From: Acidimicrobiia bacterium
GTDB lineage: Bacteria; Actinomycetota; Acidimicrobiia; Acidimicrobiales; Bin134
Assembly: GCA_022819825.1 (NCBI GenBank)
Contig: JAJEGM010000001.1
Location: forward strand, 1 to 64,000
Direction of reading: 5' to 3'
Length of the DNA stretch: 64,000 nt
How positions within the stretch are numbered: position 1 is the first letter of the stretch; every line of letters starts with the position of its first letter. Below the pieces are notes generated by a model. It ran no database searches. It saw only the letters and a list, made by a program, of their open reading frames with translations, and was not told the origin of the DNA. Positions 45,322-54,278 of this stretch are shown piece after piece. A program made the translations under genes and the position numbers.

Positions 45322-47052
45322 GTGACGACAACTTCCCCTGTCAACATTGGCCGCGTCCCGGCAGCCAGGCTCAAGCATCTGGTTTTCCGCCTGGCAGCAG
45401 CCGCGGTGATCGCGGCCACGCTGTGGATGGCAGCGCCAGCCAGCGCCCAGTCCGCCAGCCCCACGGATATCGCCAAACGCGATCGGTTGATCGCCCAACA
45501 GGAGGCCCTGCTCAACATCTACCGCTGCCGATTCGGCATCGACGTCCAACAGGTGCCGGGAGGTTGTTTCGACGGGTCGCCGGTGAACTCTGCCGAGGAA
45601 CCCCAGCCATTCGACGGGACCCCGACATTGGGAGAACTGGCCAGGCGCGACCGACTAGTGGCCGCCCAAGAGGAGCTGCTCAACGCCTATCGCTGCCGGT
45701 TCGACATCGACACCGCCCTGGTCCCGGGAGGATGCGGCGGCAGTTCGCCCGAGCCCACTTCCAGGCCCACTCCCCGACCGACAGCAGAGGAGTTGTCTCC
45801 CGCCGAGGTCTACGCACTGGTGTCCCCCTCGATCGCACTAATCGAGACATCGTCCAAGATCGGCAGCGGCGTCTTGATCGAAGGCGGCTACATCGTGACC
45901 AACCACCATGTGGTGTGGCCCGACGACAAGGCCTGGGTGGTGTTCCCCGACGGCACCGAGCTTCGAGACGTGCCGGTAGTGGGATCGGACTTTATGGCCG
46001 ACCTAGCCGTGCTGGGACCAGTCGACGTCCCCTACCGGCCGCTGGCGTTCTCCGATCGAGATGATCTGCCCCTCGGCAGCAACCTCCTGTTGGTGGGATA
46101 TCCGTCTGAGCCTGAGTTGTTCCCGCAGCCCACCATCACCCAGGGCATCCTGTCTCGCCTGCGCCAGTGGGCCACATACGACCTCACCATTCTCCAATCC
46201 GACGCGGCAATCGCCGGCGGGCAAAGCGGAGGGGCCCTCCTCAACTCGCGCGGGGAGGTGGTGGGCATCTCCACGTGGAGATTCAGCGAAGCCGGTTTCG
46301 CCCTGGCCACCTCAGCCGCCGACGATGCGCTGATCGTGCAGAGGTTGATTGCAGGCCAAGTGCCTACAGAAGACAAGACCGAACGACGGGCGCCGCGAAA
46401 AGTTGGAGAATTCGAGCACAGCGTCACCGGGACTAGGGGGATCGACAGCCCGGCCTTCACTTTCAACGCCGCGGCGGGCACCAAAGTGACCATCCGCATC
46501 GAGGGCGAGAGCGACGGCCTCATCATCGCCTCCGATGCCGTGGAGACGCTGGCCACGCAGAACTCGACCGAGACCGGAATCGAGCAGGCTTCCTTCGAGG
46601 TGCTCCGAAGCGGAAGACATTTCGTGAGAATCGGCAGTCTCTCGGACGAAGAGTACGAGTTCGGTCTGACCGCCACGATCAGGCTTCACCCCTACAACGA
46701 CGAAGCCGACGGCACTGTCTTGTTGGCCGAGGGCAATTCAGAGACCTTCTTCGGATTCTTCGACTACACGTTTGACACCGATTGGTACAAGGTCAGCCTG
46801 GAAGAGGGCGACATCATCGAGATCAGCACCGATTCGATCCTTGCCGATACCTCGATCACGGTCAGGAACCGCGAGACGGGCGAAACGGTGAGAGGCGACG
46901 GCACCGACCCGCGCACCGGCTTGGGCTTCGCCAAGAATGCACACCTGCGATTCACCGCCCCCGAAACCGGCGACTACGCCATCATCGTCACTGAGAGGTC
47001 GGGAGATCATCGCAACAGCTACGCCCTGACCGTCGAGAGGGCCCAGGAATAG
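45322..47052 (+). CDS. Secreted trypsin-like serine protease with N-terminal repeats and C-terminal PPC-like domains
   Basis: The 576-residue exported protease has an N-terminal signal (hydrophobic 20-40, cleavage near ASA-QS at 43). Two 31-residue repeats follow (52-82 and 108-138), each with RDRL-A-QE-LLN-YRCRF-ID-VPGGC. After a Pro/Thr linker comes a DegP-like trypsin domain with His196 in TNHHVV, Asp227 in MADLAVLG and Ser302 in GGQSGGAL. The C-terminal half (about 380-575) has two beta-rich segments like bacterial pre-peptidase C-terminal domains, with YTFDTDWYKVSL and the ending FTAPETGDYAIIV. It would act outside the cell. GTG start. Confidence 0.87.
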   Translation: MTTTSPVNIGRVPAARLKHLVFRLAAAAVIAATLWMAAPASAQSASPTDIAKRDRLIAQQEALLNIYRCRFGIDVQQVPGGCFDGSPVNSAEEPQPFDGTPTLGELARRDRLVAAQEELLNAYRCRFDIDTALVPGGCGGSSPEPTSRPTPRPTAEELSPAEVYALVSPSIALIETSSKIGSGVLIEGGYIVTNHHVVWPDDKAWVVFPDGTELRDVPVVGSDFMADLAVLGPVDVPYRPLAFSDRDDLPLGSNLLLVGYPSEPELFPQPTITQGILSRLRQWATYDLTILQSDAAIAGGQSGGALLNSRGEVVGISTWRFSEAGFALATSAADDALIVQRLIAGQVPTEDKTERRAPRKVGEFEHSVTGTRGIDSPAFTFNAAAGTKVTIRIEGESDGLIIASDAVETLATQNSTETGIEQASFEVLRSGRHFVRIGSLSDEEYEFGLTATIRLHPYNDEADGTVLLAEGNSETFFGFFDYTFDTDWYKVSLEEGDIIEISTDSILADTSITVRNRETGETVRGDGTDPRTGLGFAKNAHLRFTAPETGDYAIIVTERSGDHRNSYALTVERAQE

Positions 47053-47053
47053 T

Positions 47054-48154
47054 TCAGGCCCCGCCTTGTACGTGGGCCACGATCTGATCCTCAAACGTGA
47101 AGTCCAAATCGAGGCTCTGGTCGAGGCCCTCGGCCACCATCCAGCGGTACACGTGGTCGACCATGGCGACCAGGGTGTACTCGGGCTCCCAGCCGATGTC
47201 GGCTCGAAGTCGGTCGACAGAGAACACCACGCTTCGGTTCCATCGATGCAGGTTGGGCGCCAGCCGCTGCACCAATTGGGCCAGTTTGAACCGCCGCCGG
47301 GTGTTGTCGGCATCGGCTCGGGCGGTATCAGAGCTGCGAATGTCGATGTTCACTGGGGAGGCTCGCCCCTCCTCGAATACCAGTGCGCCATCCCACAGGT
47401 CGTCCATCACCGGAGCGGGGATGAACACCTTGTCGGCCTCCACCCCGAGCGCATCGGCAAAGGTATCCACATAGCCCAAGTCTGACTGGTATGTCCCACC
47501 GGTGAGGTTGTAGCGCTTCCCAAAGGTCTGAGGCTGGAGCATCATCATCTGAAGCGCCCGGGCCTGATCGTCCACATGGCCCACTTGGCCCATAGTGGTG
47601 CCGTCGCCGGGAACGAGCACCGGGCGGCCTCGCAGAAGCCGCAGGATCATCCGCTGCTCCCGGTCGGCCAGGATGTTGCGGGGACCGAACACCATCGAGA
47701 ACGGCACGATGGTGGCCGGGAATCCCCGGCTGCGCCAGGCATCGACCAGGATGTCTTCGCACAGCAGCTTGTGCAGCCCGTACTCGTTCTGATTGGGACC
47801 GCGGTCGACGGGATGGTCCTCGGTGATGGGCAGGATGTCGGTGGGGGCATAGATGACCGTGGACGAGGCGAAGATGTAGTGGCCGATGCGCCCCTCGAAC
47901 ACCTCGATCATGAGCTCCACATCGGCCGGGTGATAGGCGCTCATGTCCTGCACCACGTCGAAGCTCTCCCCGCCGAGCACCGACCGGACTTGATCGTGGT
48001 CGGTGCGGTCGGCCACCAGCCGGCGCACCGCCCGCGGGAAATCCACCGCGGTGCGCCCCCGGTTCAGCACGGTCACCTCATGGCCGCACTTCACCAGCTC
48101 CATGACCAGCGAGTAACCGTTGAACTGGCTCCCGCCCATGACCAGCACCTTCAT
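47054..48154 (-). CDS. NAD-dependent epimerase/dehydratase family protein
   Basis: The 366-residue extended-SDR protein has a Rossmann start MKVLVMGGSQFNG and the Tyr-Lys pair in NEYGLHKLL, with the FASSTVIYAP strand before it. Family members epimerise, dehydrate or reduce nucleotide sugars, and the MGGSQFNG start resembles atypical members that act on isoflavone or mRNA-binding relatives. It is convergent with the protease gene (two-base gap) and lies 28 bases after the CoA-transferase. Confidence 0.86.
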   Translation of the reverse strand: MKVLVMGGSQFNGYSLVMELVKCGHEVTVLNRGRTAVDFPRAVRRLVADRTDHDQVRSVLGGESFDVVQDMSAYHPADVELMIEVFEGRIGHYIFASSTVIYAPTDILPITEDHPVDRGPNQNEYGLHKLLCEDILVDAWRSRGFPATIVPFSMVFGPRNILADREQRMILRLLRGRPVLVPGDGTTMGQVGHVDDQARALQMMMLQPQTFGKRYNLTGGTYQSDLGYVDTFADALGVEADKVFIPAPVMDDLWDGALVFEEGRASPVNIDIRSSDTARADADNTRRRFKLAQLVQRLAPNLHRWNRSVVFSVDRLRADIGWEPEYTLVAMVDHVYRWMVAEGLDQSLDLDFTFEDQIVAHVQGGA

Positions 48155-48182
48155 TTCAGCTCCTTTGACTGATGGATCGAGT

Positions 48183-50480
48183 TCAGCGGCAGATGCCGGC
48201 TTCGGCCAGGGCTTCTACTTCGTCGGGGGGGATGCCCAGCACTTCCCCCAGCACTTCGACGGTGTCGACACCCAACAAGGGGGACGGTCCTGCCGTCCGG
48301 GTGGCGGTACGACTGAAGCGGATCGGGTTGCCCACATGGGTCTCCTTTCCCACTACGGGGTGCTCCAGTACATCGAGGGTGCCGCGAACGGCCAGATGCT
48401 GGTCGCCCAGGTGGTCGTAGGGCCCCATTACCGACATGGCCGACACCCCGGCAGCCTGCAACCGCTCAGCTCGTTCGTCGGCCAGCCCGGCGGCCATCCA
48501 GGTTGCCACTGCGGCGTCCACCGCCTCGACGTCGGCCAGCCGGTCGGCGTTGGTGGGCCAGCGGTTCTCCACGCCGATCACCTCACAACAACGCTGCCAC
48601 GACTCGTCGTCGTGGCAGGCAAGCGCTACCCAGTCGTCGTCGCCACCGGCTCGGTACACATCGTGGGGAGCAACCGTGTCTGACCGGTTGCCTTTGGCCT
48701 GGGGATCGGCACCGTCGGCCGCCGCTCCCATATACACCTCACCGATGAGGTAGGCCGCGGCCTCGGTCTGGGCCATATCGATGAGCTGGCCCTGGCCGGT
48801 GCGCTGCTTGTGGTCTAGGGCGGCCAGCACCGCCACGGCCAGCAGTTTGCCCGCGATGTGGTCGGGATGGTTCAGGGTGGTGCCGCACGGAAACGGCACA
48901 TCGGCGTGGTTCCACAGCCAGTGGGCCCCGGCGAAGCTGGCGTTGAGCGGCCCGTAGGCCGGCATCTTGCCCATCGGTCCGCCCCGGCCGTAGCCCTGCG
49001 AGCACACGTACACCAGGTCGAGCCGACGAGCCGACATGTCGCCCCACCCCAGTCCGAGCTTGTCCAGCGACCCGCCCCGTAGGTTCTCGGCCACCACATC
49101 GGCTGCCATGAAGAGCTCAAGGGCCAGCTCTCGGCCCCGTTCGGTGGTGAGATCGAGGGCCACCGAACGCCGTCCCCGGCTCTCAGCATTGAACGGGAAT
49201 GCCTTGTTGAGATCACCCCGGCCAGCGAAGCGCAGAGAATCGGGATGGGCCACCGACTCGATTTTGATCACGTCGGCCCCCAAGTCCGACAGCATCCAGG
49301 TGCACTCGGGCACCACTGCGGCCATGCCAAACTCCACCACCCTCACCCCGGCCAGCAGTTGATCGCCGTCGGACCCGTTGGAAGGTCCGCTTGACCAGGG
49401 GTTTTCAGTGGGGCGATCACGGAACTGGACGACCTCATCGCCTGATTGCGGTGCCCGCTTCCGCACCCCTACCGGCGTCCCCGACAGCTTCCAGGGAGCA
49501 TCAGGCATCGGTAGCCCTTCGGAACCCTCCACGTCGTAGCGGAAGAATCCCCGACCCACCACTTGGGGATGGTTGGCGAATTCGCTGGGCGACTGGATCA
49601 CGCCAATGGTGGTGCCCGCGGCCAGACCATGCTCGAACAGGTCGGTGCGGTCCCGCTGCGATGTGATGGCGTCGGCCACCATGTGGATGACGTCTCGATT
49701 CCTCCCTCGGAATACCCCGTCGGCCCACTCCGGACCGGTCAAAGCGTCGGGGTTGCCCAGCACTTCCACAAAGCCGGTCCACTGGTAGGGCGTGCCGATC
49801 ACCGTGCGCACCCAGCCGTCGCGGGCCGGAAAGATCCAGTAGTTCCCATCGGCGTTGCGACGGCCTTCATCGGGCAGCTCGGGAAAATGGCGCACGTAGT
49901 CGGGGATGAGAACCGACCAGGGGTTGAGCCCGGACAAGGCCGCCTCCTGAGCGCTGATCTCCACCACTTGGCCGTGGCCGTGGCGGCGGCGATCCATCAC
50001 CGCAGCCAGCCCGCCAAGTGCGCCGAACACCGAAGCGCAGTCATGGGCCATATAGCCGGGATGCCAACACGGCGACTTCTCCCGAAAGCCCGACAGGAAG
50101 TGCCCACCCGACGAGGCGAATGCCGGTAGCGGCTCCAGCTTCCAGTCTGAACGGGGTCCGGTGAGGCCCATGTCGGTGAGTGCCACGACGACGAGGGAGG
50201 GATGGCGATCGGCCAGGTTCTCGAGATCGAGTCCGCTGTTGTCGATGAGCAGGTCGGCGGCTGACGTCAACTCTTCAAATTCAGTGAGATCGCCAGCTGC
50301 CTTGTTGGCGTTGCGGTGGGCGTGGGCCAGGTCGTCAGGATCGGGAACCGGCGGCACCCGGATCACCTCGGCCCCCAGATCACCCAGGATCCGACCGCAA
50401 AGCGCGCCGCGCATATCGGTGTGGTCCACCACCCGCAGACCGCTCAGCGCGCCAGGTACCATGCCTGGGATTGAGGTCAT
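48183..50480 (-). CDS. Double-domain class III CoA-transferase (CaiB/BaiF-like)
   Basis: The 765-residue protein is two family III CoA-transferase domains in one chain: 12-360 and 372-765. Both show the opening LSGLRVVDH or LAGVRVVEF and a GHGQ/GQGQ turn. The catalytic Asp of CaiB is kept in domain 2 (GQGQLIDMAQTE, Asp568) but is Glu174 in domain 1 (GHGQVVEISAQE), so domain 1 may be structural or altered. Single-domain members are about 400 residues. It would activate an acid by CoA exchange. Its start overlaps the crotonase stop by four bases. Confidence 0.9.
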   Translation of the reverse strand: MTSIPGMVPGALSGLRVVDHTDMRGALCGRILGDLGAEVIRVPPVPDPDDLAHAHRNANKAAGDLTEFEELTSAADLLIDNSGLDLENLADRHPSLVVVALTDMGLTGPRSDWKLEPLPAFASSGGHFLSGFREKSPCWHPGYMAHDCASVFGALGGLAAVMDRRRHGHGQVVEISAQEAALSGLNPWSVLIPDYVRHFPELPDEGRRNADGNYWIFPARDGWVRTVIGTPYQWTGFVEVLGNPDALTGPEWADGVFRGRNRDVIHMVADAITSQRDRTDLFEHGLAAGTTIGVIQSPSEFANHPQVVGRGFFRYDVEGSEGLPMPDAPWKLSGTPVGVRKRAPQSGDEVVQFRDRPTENPWSSGPSNGSDGDQLLAGVRVVEFGMAAVVPECTWMLSDLGADVIKIESVAHPDSLRFAGRGDLNKAFPFNAESRGRRSVALDLTTERGRELALELFMAADVVAENLRGGSLDKLGLGWGDMSARRLDLVYVCSQGYGRGGPMGKMPAYGPLNASFAGAHWLWNHADVPFPCGTTLNHPDHIAGKLLAVAVLAALDHKQRTGQGQLIDMAQTEAAAYLIGEVYMGAAADGADPQAKGNRSDTVAPHDVYRAGGDDDWVALACHDDESWQRCCEVIGVENRWPTNADRLADVEAVDAAVATWMAAGLADERAERLQAAGVSAMSVMGPYDHLGDQHLAVRGTLDVLEHPVVGKETHVGNPIRFSRTATRTAGPSPLLGVDTVEVLGEVLGIPPDEVEALAEAGICR

Positions 50481-51265
50481 CGGATACGGGGCTCGATGCG
50501 AGTCTGCTCTTTGATGCCCCGGGCCTTCTCGGTGATCTCCTCCTCAGCCCCGGCCAGACTCAAGAAGGCCACTCCGCTGTTCATGGCGTTGGCCAGCGTG
50601 GTGTATTGGGCAGTCCACAACCCCTTCATGGTTGCTTCGATGGCCAGCCGTTCGGGGGCCGACGCTATGGCCTCGGCGCACCAGCGGGCTGTGTCTAGCA
50701 GGTCGTCCAGCGGCACCACCTCCTGCACCAGCCCGATCTGGAAGGCCCGCTGGGCCGACATGCGCTCGTGCCGCCCGAGCAGCGACATCCGCATGACCTC
50801 CCCTAGCGGCATCCGCTGGAGCATGAACATGGGCTCGTTCACCGCGGGCATGCCGTGGCTCACATGGGGGTCGAAAAAGGTGGCGTTGTCGGAGGCAATG
50901 ATGAACTCCACCTCCCCCAGCAGGTAGAACGCGCCGCCCGCGGCCATGCCGTTGACCGCGGCGATCACCGGGCGCCAATAGTCATTGGATTTGGGGCCCA
51001 CGGTGGAGATCGGGTCGTCGACCATGAACGGCGAGGCCGGCTGTTTCCATGAACCGGTGATATCCACCCCAGTGCTGAACGCTCGCTCACCGGTGGCGGT
51101 GAGGATCACGCATCGCACATCGTCGTTGTAGCGAAGATGGGCCCACGCGGCCCGAAGCTCATCGCACGCCGTGTTGTCCATGGCGTTGAGCCGTTCCGGT
51201 CGGTTCAATGTGAGCACCGCCACCCCGTCGGACTCTTCATACAGCAAGGTCTCGTAATTTGGCAC
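50477..51265 (-). CDS. Enoyl-CoA hydratase/isomerase family protein (crotonase), copy 2
   Basis: The 262-residue crotonase shows LTLNRPERLNAMDN, oxyanion loop GERAFSTGVDI, AAVNGMAAGGAFYLLGEVEFI and the long HVSHGMPAVNEPMF region. The GTG at 51265 is used. It is coupled to the double CoA-transferase (ATGA), so acid activation and hydration could be consecutive steps. It is not closely similar to the crotonase at 43159. Confidence 0.89.
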   Translation of the reverse strand: MPNYETLLYEESDGVAVLTLNRPERLNAMDNTACDELRAAWAHLRYNDDVRCVILTATGERAFSTGVDITGSWKQPASPFMVDDPISTVGPKSNDYWRPVIAAVNGMAAGGAFYLLGEVEFIIASDNATFFDPHVSHGMPAVNEPMFMLQRMPLGEVMRMSLLGRHERMSAQRAFQIGLVQEVVPLDDLLDTARWCAEAIASAPERLAIEATMKGLWTAQYTTLANAMNSGVAFLSLAGAEEEITEKARGIKEQTRIEPRIR

Positions 51266-51374
51266 GGCCCGAAGCGTAGTACCCCTTTTCTGCGGCTCAC
51301 TCCCCATCGCCCCTTGCCCGAGGCCATTTGCACACGATGCGACCGCCTTACAGGCCAGCGTTACCATCCCACCC

Positions 51375-52247
51375 ATGGACATCGGAAGAATCGGTTTGTG
51401 GCAGGGCGTGCTCGACCAGCAGCCCTCGAGTCGAGTACGAGAAGTCGTCGCCGAACTCGAGGAGATGGGCTGGCCCACGGTGTGGATCCCCGAGGCGGTA
51501 GGCCGGGATCCCTTCGTGTCGGCGTCGGTCATGCTGGGAGCTACTAACTCGCTGAAGATCGCCACCGGGATCGTGCAGATCCACGCCCGCCACCCCATGA
51601 CCACCGCGGCGGCCCAGAAGACGGTGGCCGAGGCGTTCGGCAATCGGTTCCTGCTCGGTATCGGCGTGAGCCACGGCCCGTTCATCGAGGGCATCCGCAA
51701 GCTGGACTACTCCAAGCCCTACTCCTTCATGGTGGAGTACCTCAACGAGATGGAGGGGGCCATGTACATGGCCGCCGGACCGGAGGAGGCGCCGCCGACG
51801 GTGCTGGCCGCGCTGGGCCCCAAGATGCTGGCCCTGGCCGCGGAGCGAACCGCTGGCGCCCACCCCTACTTCGTACCTCCCGAGCACACCGCCACTGCAC
51901 GAGAGGTCATGGGCCTCGACGCCCTGCTGGCCCCCGAGCAGAAGGTGTGCTTGGAGACCGATCCCGAGGCAGCCCGGGCACTGGCCCGAGAGAACATGGC
52001 CCTTTATCTGGGGCTTCCCAACTACGTGAACAACCTCTTCCGGCTGGGCTTCACCGAGGAAGACGTGGCCGAGCAATCCGACCGTCTGGTAGACGCCATC
52101 GTGGCCTGGGGAGACTTGGACGCTATTCGGGGCCGCATCCAGGCCCACCACGATGCCGGTGCCGACCACGTGGCCGTGCAGGTGCTCGCTCCTCGTGGCG
52201 AGCTGCCCCTGGCCCAATGGCGAACCCTGGCCGACGCCCTTCTATAG
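51375..52247 (+). CDS. Luciferase-like (LLM) F420-dependent oxidoreductase, copy 1
   Basis: The 290-residue TIM-barrel oxidoreductase shows GRIGLWQGVLD at the start, MGWPTVWIPEAVGRDPF, TGIVQIHARHP and FLLGIGVSHG. This is typical for actinobacterial TIGR03620-type F420 enzymes. It would use reduced F420 or flavin for a hydride step; the substrate is unknown. The SDR starts 44 bases after it on the same strand. Confidence 0.88.
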   Translation: MDIGRIGLWQGVLDQQPSSRVREVVAELEEMGWPTVWIPEAVGRDPFVSASVMLGATNSLKIATGIVQIHARHPMTTAAAQKTVAEAFGNRFLLGIGVSHGPFIEGIRKLDYSKPYSFMVEYLNEMEGAMYMAAGPEEAPPTVLAALGPKMLALAAERTAGAHPYFVPPEHTATAREVMGLDALLAPEQKVCLETDPEAARALARENMALYLGLPNYVNNLFRLGFTEEDVAEQSDRLVDAIVAWGDLDAIRGRIQAHHDAGADHVAVQVLAPRGELPLAQWRTLADALL

Positions 52248-52290
52248 TTCGTCGGCGAAGCAGTCTCGACAGCACGAGGGGTTCGACATC

Positions 52291-53226
52291 ATGAGCAGAC
52301 TTTGCGAAGGACGAGTCGCAGTCATCACCGGCGCGGGACGGGGTATCGGGCGGGAATACGCCCTGATGCTGGCCCAGCACGGCGCCAAGGTAGTGGTGAA
52401 CGACTTGGGCGCCGACCCCGATGGCCGCGGCGGCGACGCCGGGCCCGCCGGCGAAGTGGTCGAGGAGATTCGGGCCATGGGCGGCGAGGCAGTGGTCAAC
52501 GGCGCCGATGTCAGCGACTTCGACGCCGCCCGGGACATGATCCACCAGGCCATCGACACATTTGGGACGCTGGACATCCTCATCAACAACGCCGGCATCC
52601 TGCGGGATCGCATGGTGTTCTCCATGAGCGAGTCCGACTGGGATGCCGTGGTGCAAGTACACCTCAAGGGCACCTTCGCCCCGGTCCACCACGCCGCCGC
52701 CTGGTGGCGGGAGCAAACCAAGGCCGGGCAGAGCTTCCAAGCCCGAATCATCAATACGGCATCTCCATCGGGCATATTCGGCAATGTGGGCCAAACCAAC
52801 TACGGCGCGGCAAAGGCGGGAATCGCCGCCTTCACGGTGATCTCGGCCATGGAGCTGGTTCGCTACGGCATCACCGTGAACTGCATCGCCCCCAGCGCCC
52901 TGACCCGGCTGACCGCCCCGCTGATGGGCGGCGGCGACATTTCAGAAGAGATCCAAGAGACCATGTCACCCACCTGGATCGCCCCCATAGTCACCTGGCT
53001 GTGCAGCCCTGAGGCCGACAACGTGACCGGCCGAGTCTGGGTAGTGGGCAATGGCCGTTTGGGCATCGCTGAGGGCTGGGCCCTCGGCCCCAACGTGCCC
53101 CTCGAGTCCCAAGACCCCACTACCTTGCACCCGGTGGTAGCCGACCTAATGGCCAAGGCCCAGCTGAACGCCGACATGAGCGGCAACCCCGCCGAAGGCC
53201 CCGGCCGACCCAGCCACGAGATCTAG
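52291..53226 (+). CDS. Short-chain dehydrogenase (MFE-type 3-hydroxyacyl-CoA dehydrogenase-like)
   Basis: The 311-residue SDR has TGAGRGIGREYALMLAQHGAKVVVNDLG, ILINNAGILRDRMVFSMSE and TNYGAAKAGIAAFT with the catalytic Tyr-Lys. The insertion with GADPDGRGGDAGPAGEVVEEI and the DRMVF block are characteristic of the dehydrogenase part of peroxisomal-type multifunctional enzyme 2. It would oxidise a 3-hydroxyacyl-CoA, which suits the acyl-CoA dehydrogenases and crotonases around. The stop shares CTAG with the opposing gene. Confidence 0.88.
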   Translation: MSRLCEGRVAVITGAGRGIGREYALMLAQHGAKVVVNDLGADPDGRGGDAGPAGEVVEEIRAMGGEAVVNGADVSDFDAARDMIHQAIDTFGTLDILINNAGILRDRMVFSMSESDWDAVVQVHLKGTFAPVHHAAAWWREQTKAGQSFQARIINTASPSGIFGNVGQTNYGAAKAGIAAFTVISAMELVRYGITVNCIAPSALTRLTAPLMGGGDISEEIQETMSPTWIAPIVTWLCSPEADNVTGRVWVVGNGRLGIAEGWALGPNVPLESQDPTTLHPVVADLMAKAQLNADMSGNPAEGPGRPSHEI

Positions 53227-54278
53227 ATTTCTTCGACCCGGCAGCGGACCTCGGGTTCCACGTCGGCACCAACCCAGCGCAGGGCCAGGCCGCCTCGGGC
53301 GTGACCCGCGGTATCCAGCCAGTTGGGATGGCCGGGATCGCGTCGGGCCACCACCACCCGCACGGTGCCGACGTCTTCAACCGCCGCGGTGTGGTGATTC
53401 AGGCTGGTCCGGTAATACTCGAAGTCCAATGACTCCAACCAGTGGTTGCCGAGCTGGATGTTCCAGTACTCGCACTCGGGGGGCTCAAACTCGATGATCC
53501 AGGCCTCGTCGGGACCCAGGTCGTAGTACCCGTAGTTGTACGAGGTGTCGGGATCGCCCTGGGCGAAGGCCAGAAGCTGGGGGTCGATGGGCCGGACTTC
53601 ATGAGTATGGGCGGCAAAGCTGGCCGTCCAGCCCAAGAACTGGCCCACCACCGCAGCCACGGTGAAACCGGCCCGACCCAGCGCCCCGGCCAACCGTTCG
53701 GGGTCCACCGGCTCAGGGGGGCTGCCGGCATCGGTCCGCTCCAAGGTCAACTCGGCGGGGGTCTGATTGGGCCGGTCCAGCAATGTCTGGCGGACGTTCA
53801 GCGAGTTGGTGCCCTCCTTCATGGCCAGCCACGGCCCCGACTGGGGTTCAGTGCTGATGGCCACCTCGAAGCAGCCGTCGTCGTCCAAAGCGAGTTCTGC
53901 GGTGGTTAGGTAGCTGTCGCGGATCAGCCCTTCGGGGGTACCCAAGCCGCCGCTGAATGCCCCCATCCGGATGGAGTGGGCGTCATTGATTCGGCCCCGT
54001 AGCCGGTAGTCGAAGCGGGGCGACAACCGGGCACCGCCGTAGGCGTAATCGGGGTTGTCCAGGCCGATCTTGACCCCTGACTGGTTGAGAATCGCCCGGG
54101 CCGGGTCGGACTCCTCCAAATTGGCCTTCAAAAAATTGGCGGCCAAGCGGGTGACGTAGCGCAACCCCTCGGCCCGGTCGAAATCGTCGTCGGGGGAAGC
54201 GTTGAGCACCTGGCGGCCCGCATCCCGCAGGGCGTCGCAGAACTCCTCCCAAGAATTGGCCAGATCGATGTCGCTCAT
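53223..54278 (-). CDS. DUF1214-domain protein
   Basis: The 351-residue protein has the DUF1214 pattern late in the chain (EAWIIEFEPPECEYWNIQLGNHW...). A helical N-terminal half begins ANSWEEFCDALRDAG. No catalytic motif is known and the family has no firm activity. The ATG at 54278 overlaps the sulfotransferase stop, so both proteins are probably made together. No signal peptide is seen. Confidence 0.8.
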   Translation of the reverse strand: MSDIDLANSWEEFCDALRDAGRQVLNASPDDDFDRAEGLRYVTRLAANFLKANLEESDPARAILNQSGVKIGLDNPDYAYGGARLSPRFDYRLRGRINDAHSIRMGAFSGGLGTPEGLIRDSYLTTAELALDDDGCFEVAISTEPQSGPWLAMKEGTNSLNVRQTLLDRPNQTPAELTLERTDAGSPPEPVDPERLAGALGRAGFTVAAVVGQFLGWTASFAAHTHEVRPIDPQLLAFAQGDPDTSYNYGYYDLGPDEAWIIEFEPPECEYWNIQLGNHWLESLDFEYYRTSLNHHTAAVEDVGTVRVVVARRDPGHPNWLDTAGHARGGLALRWVGADVEPEVRCRVEEI

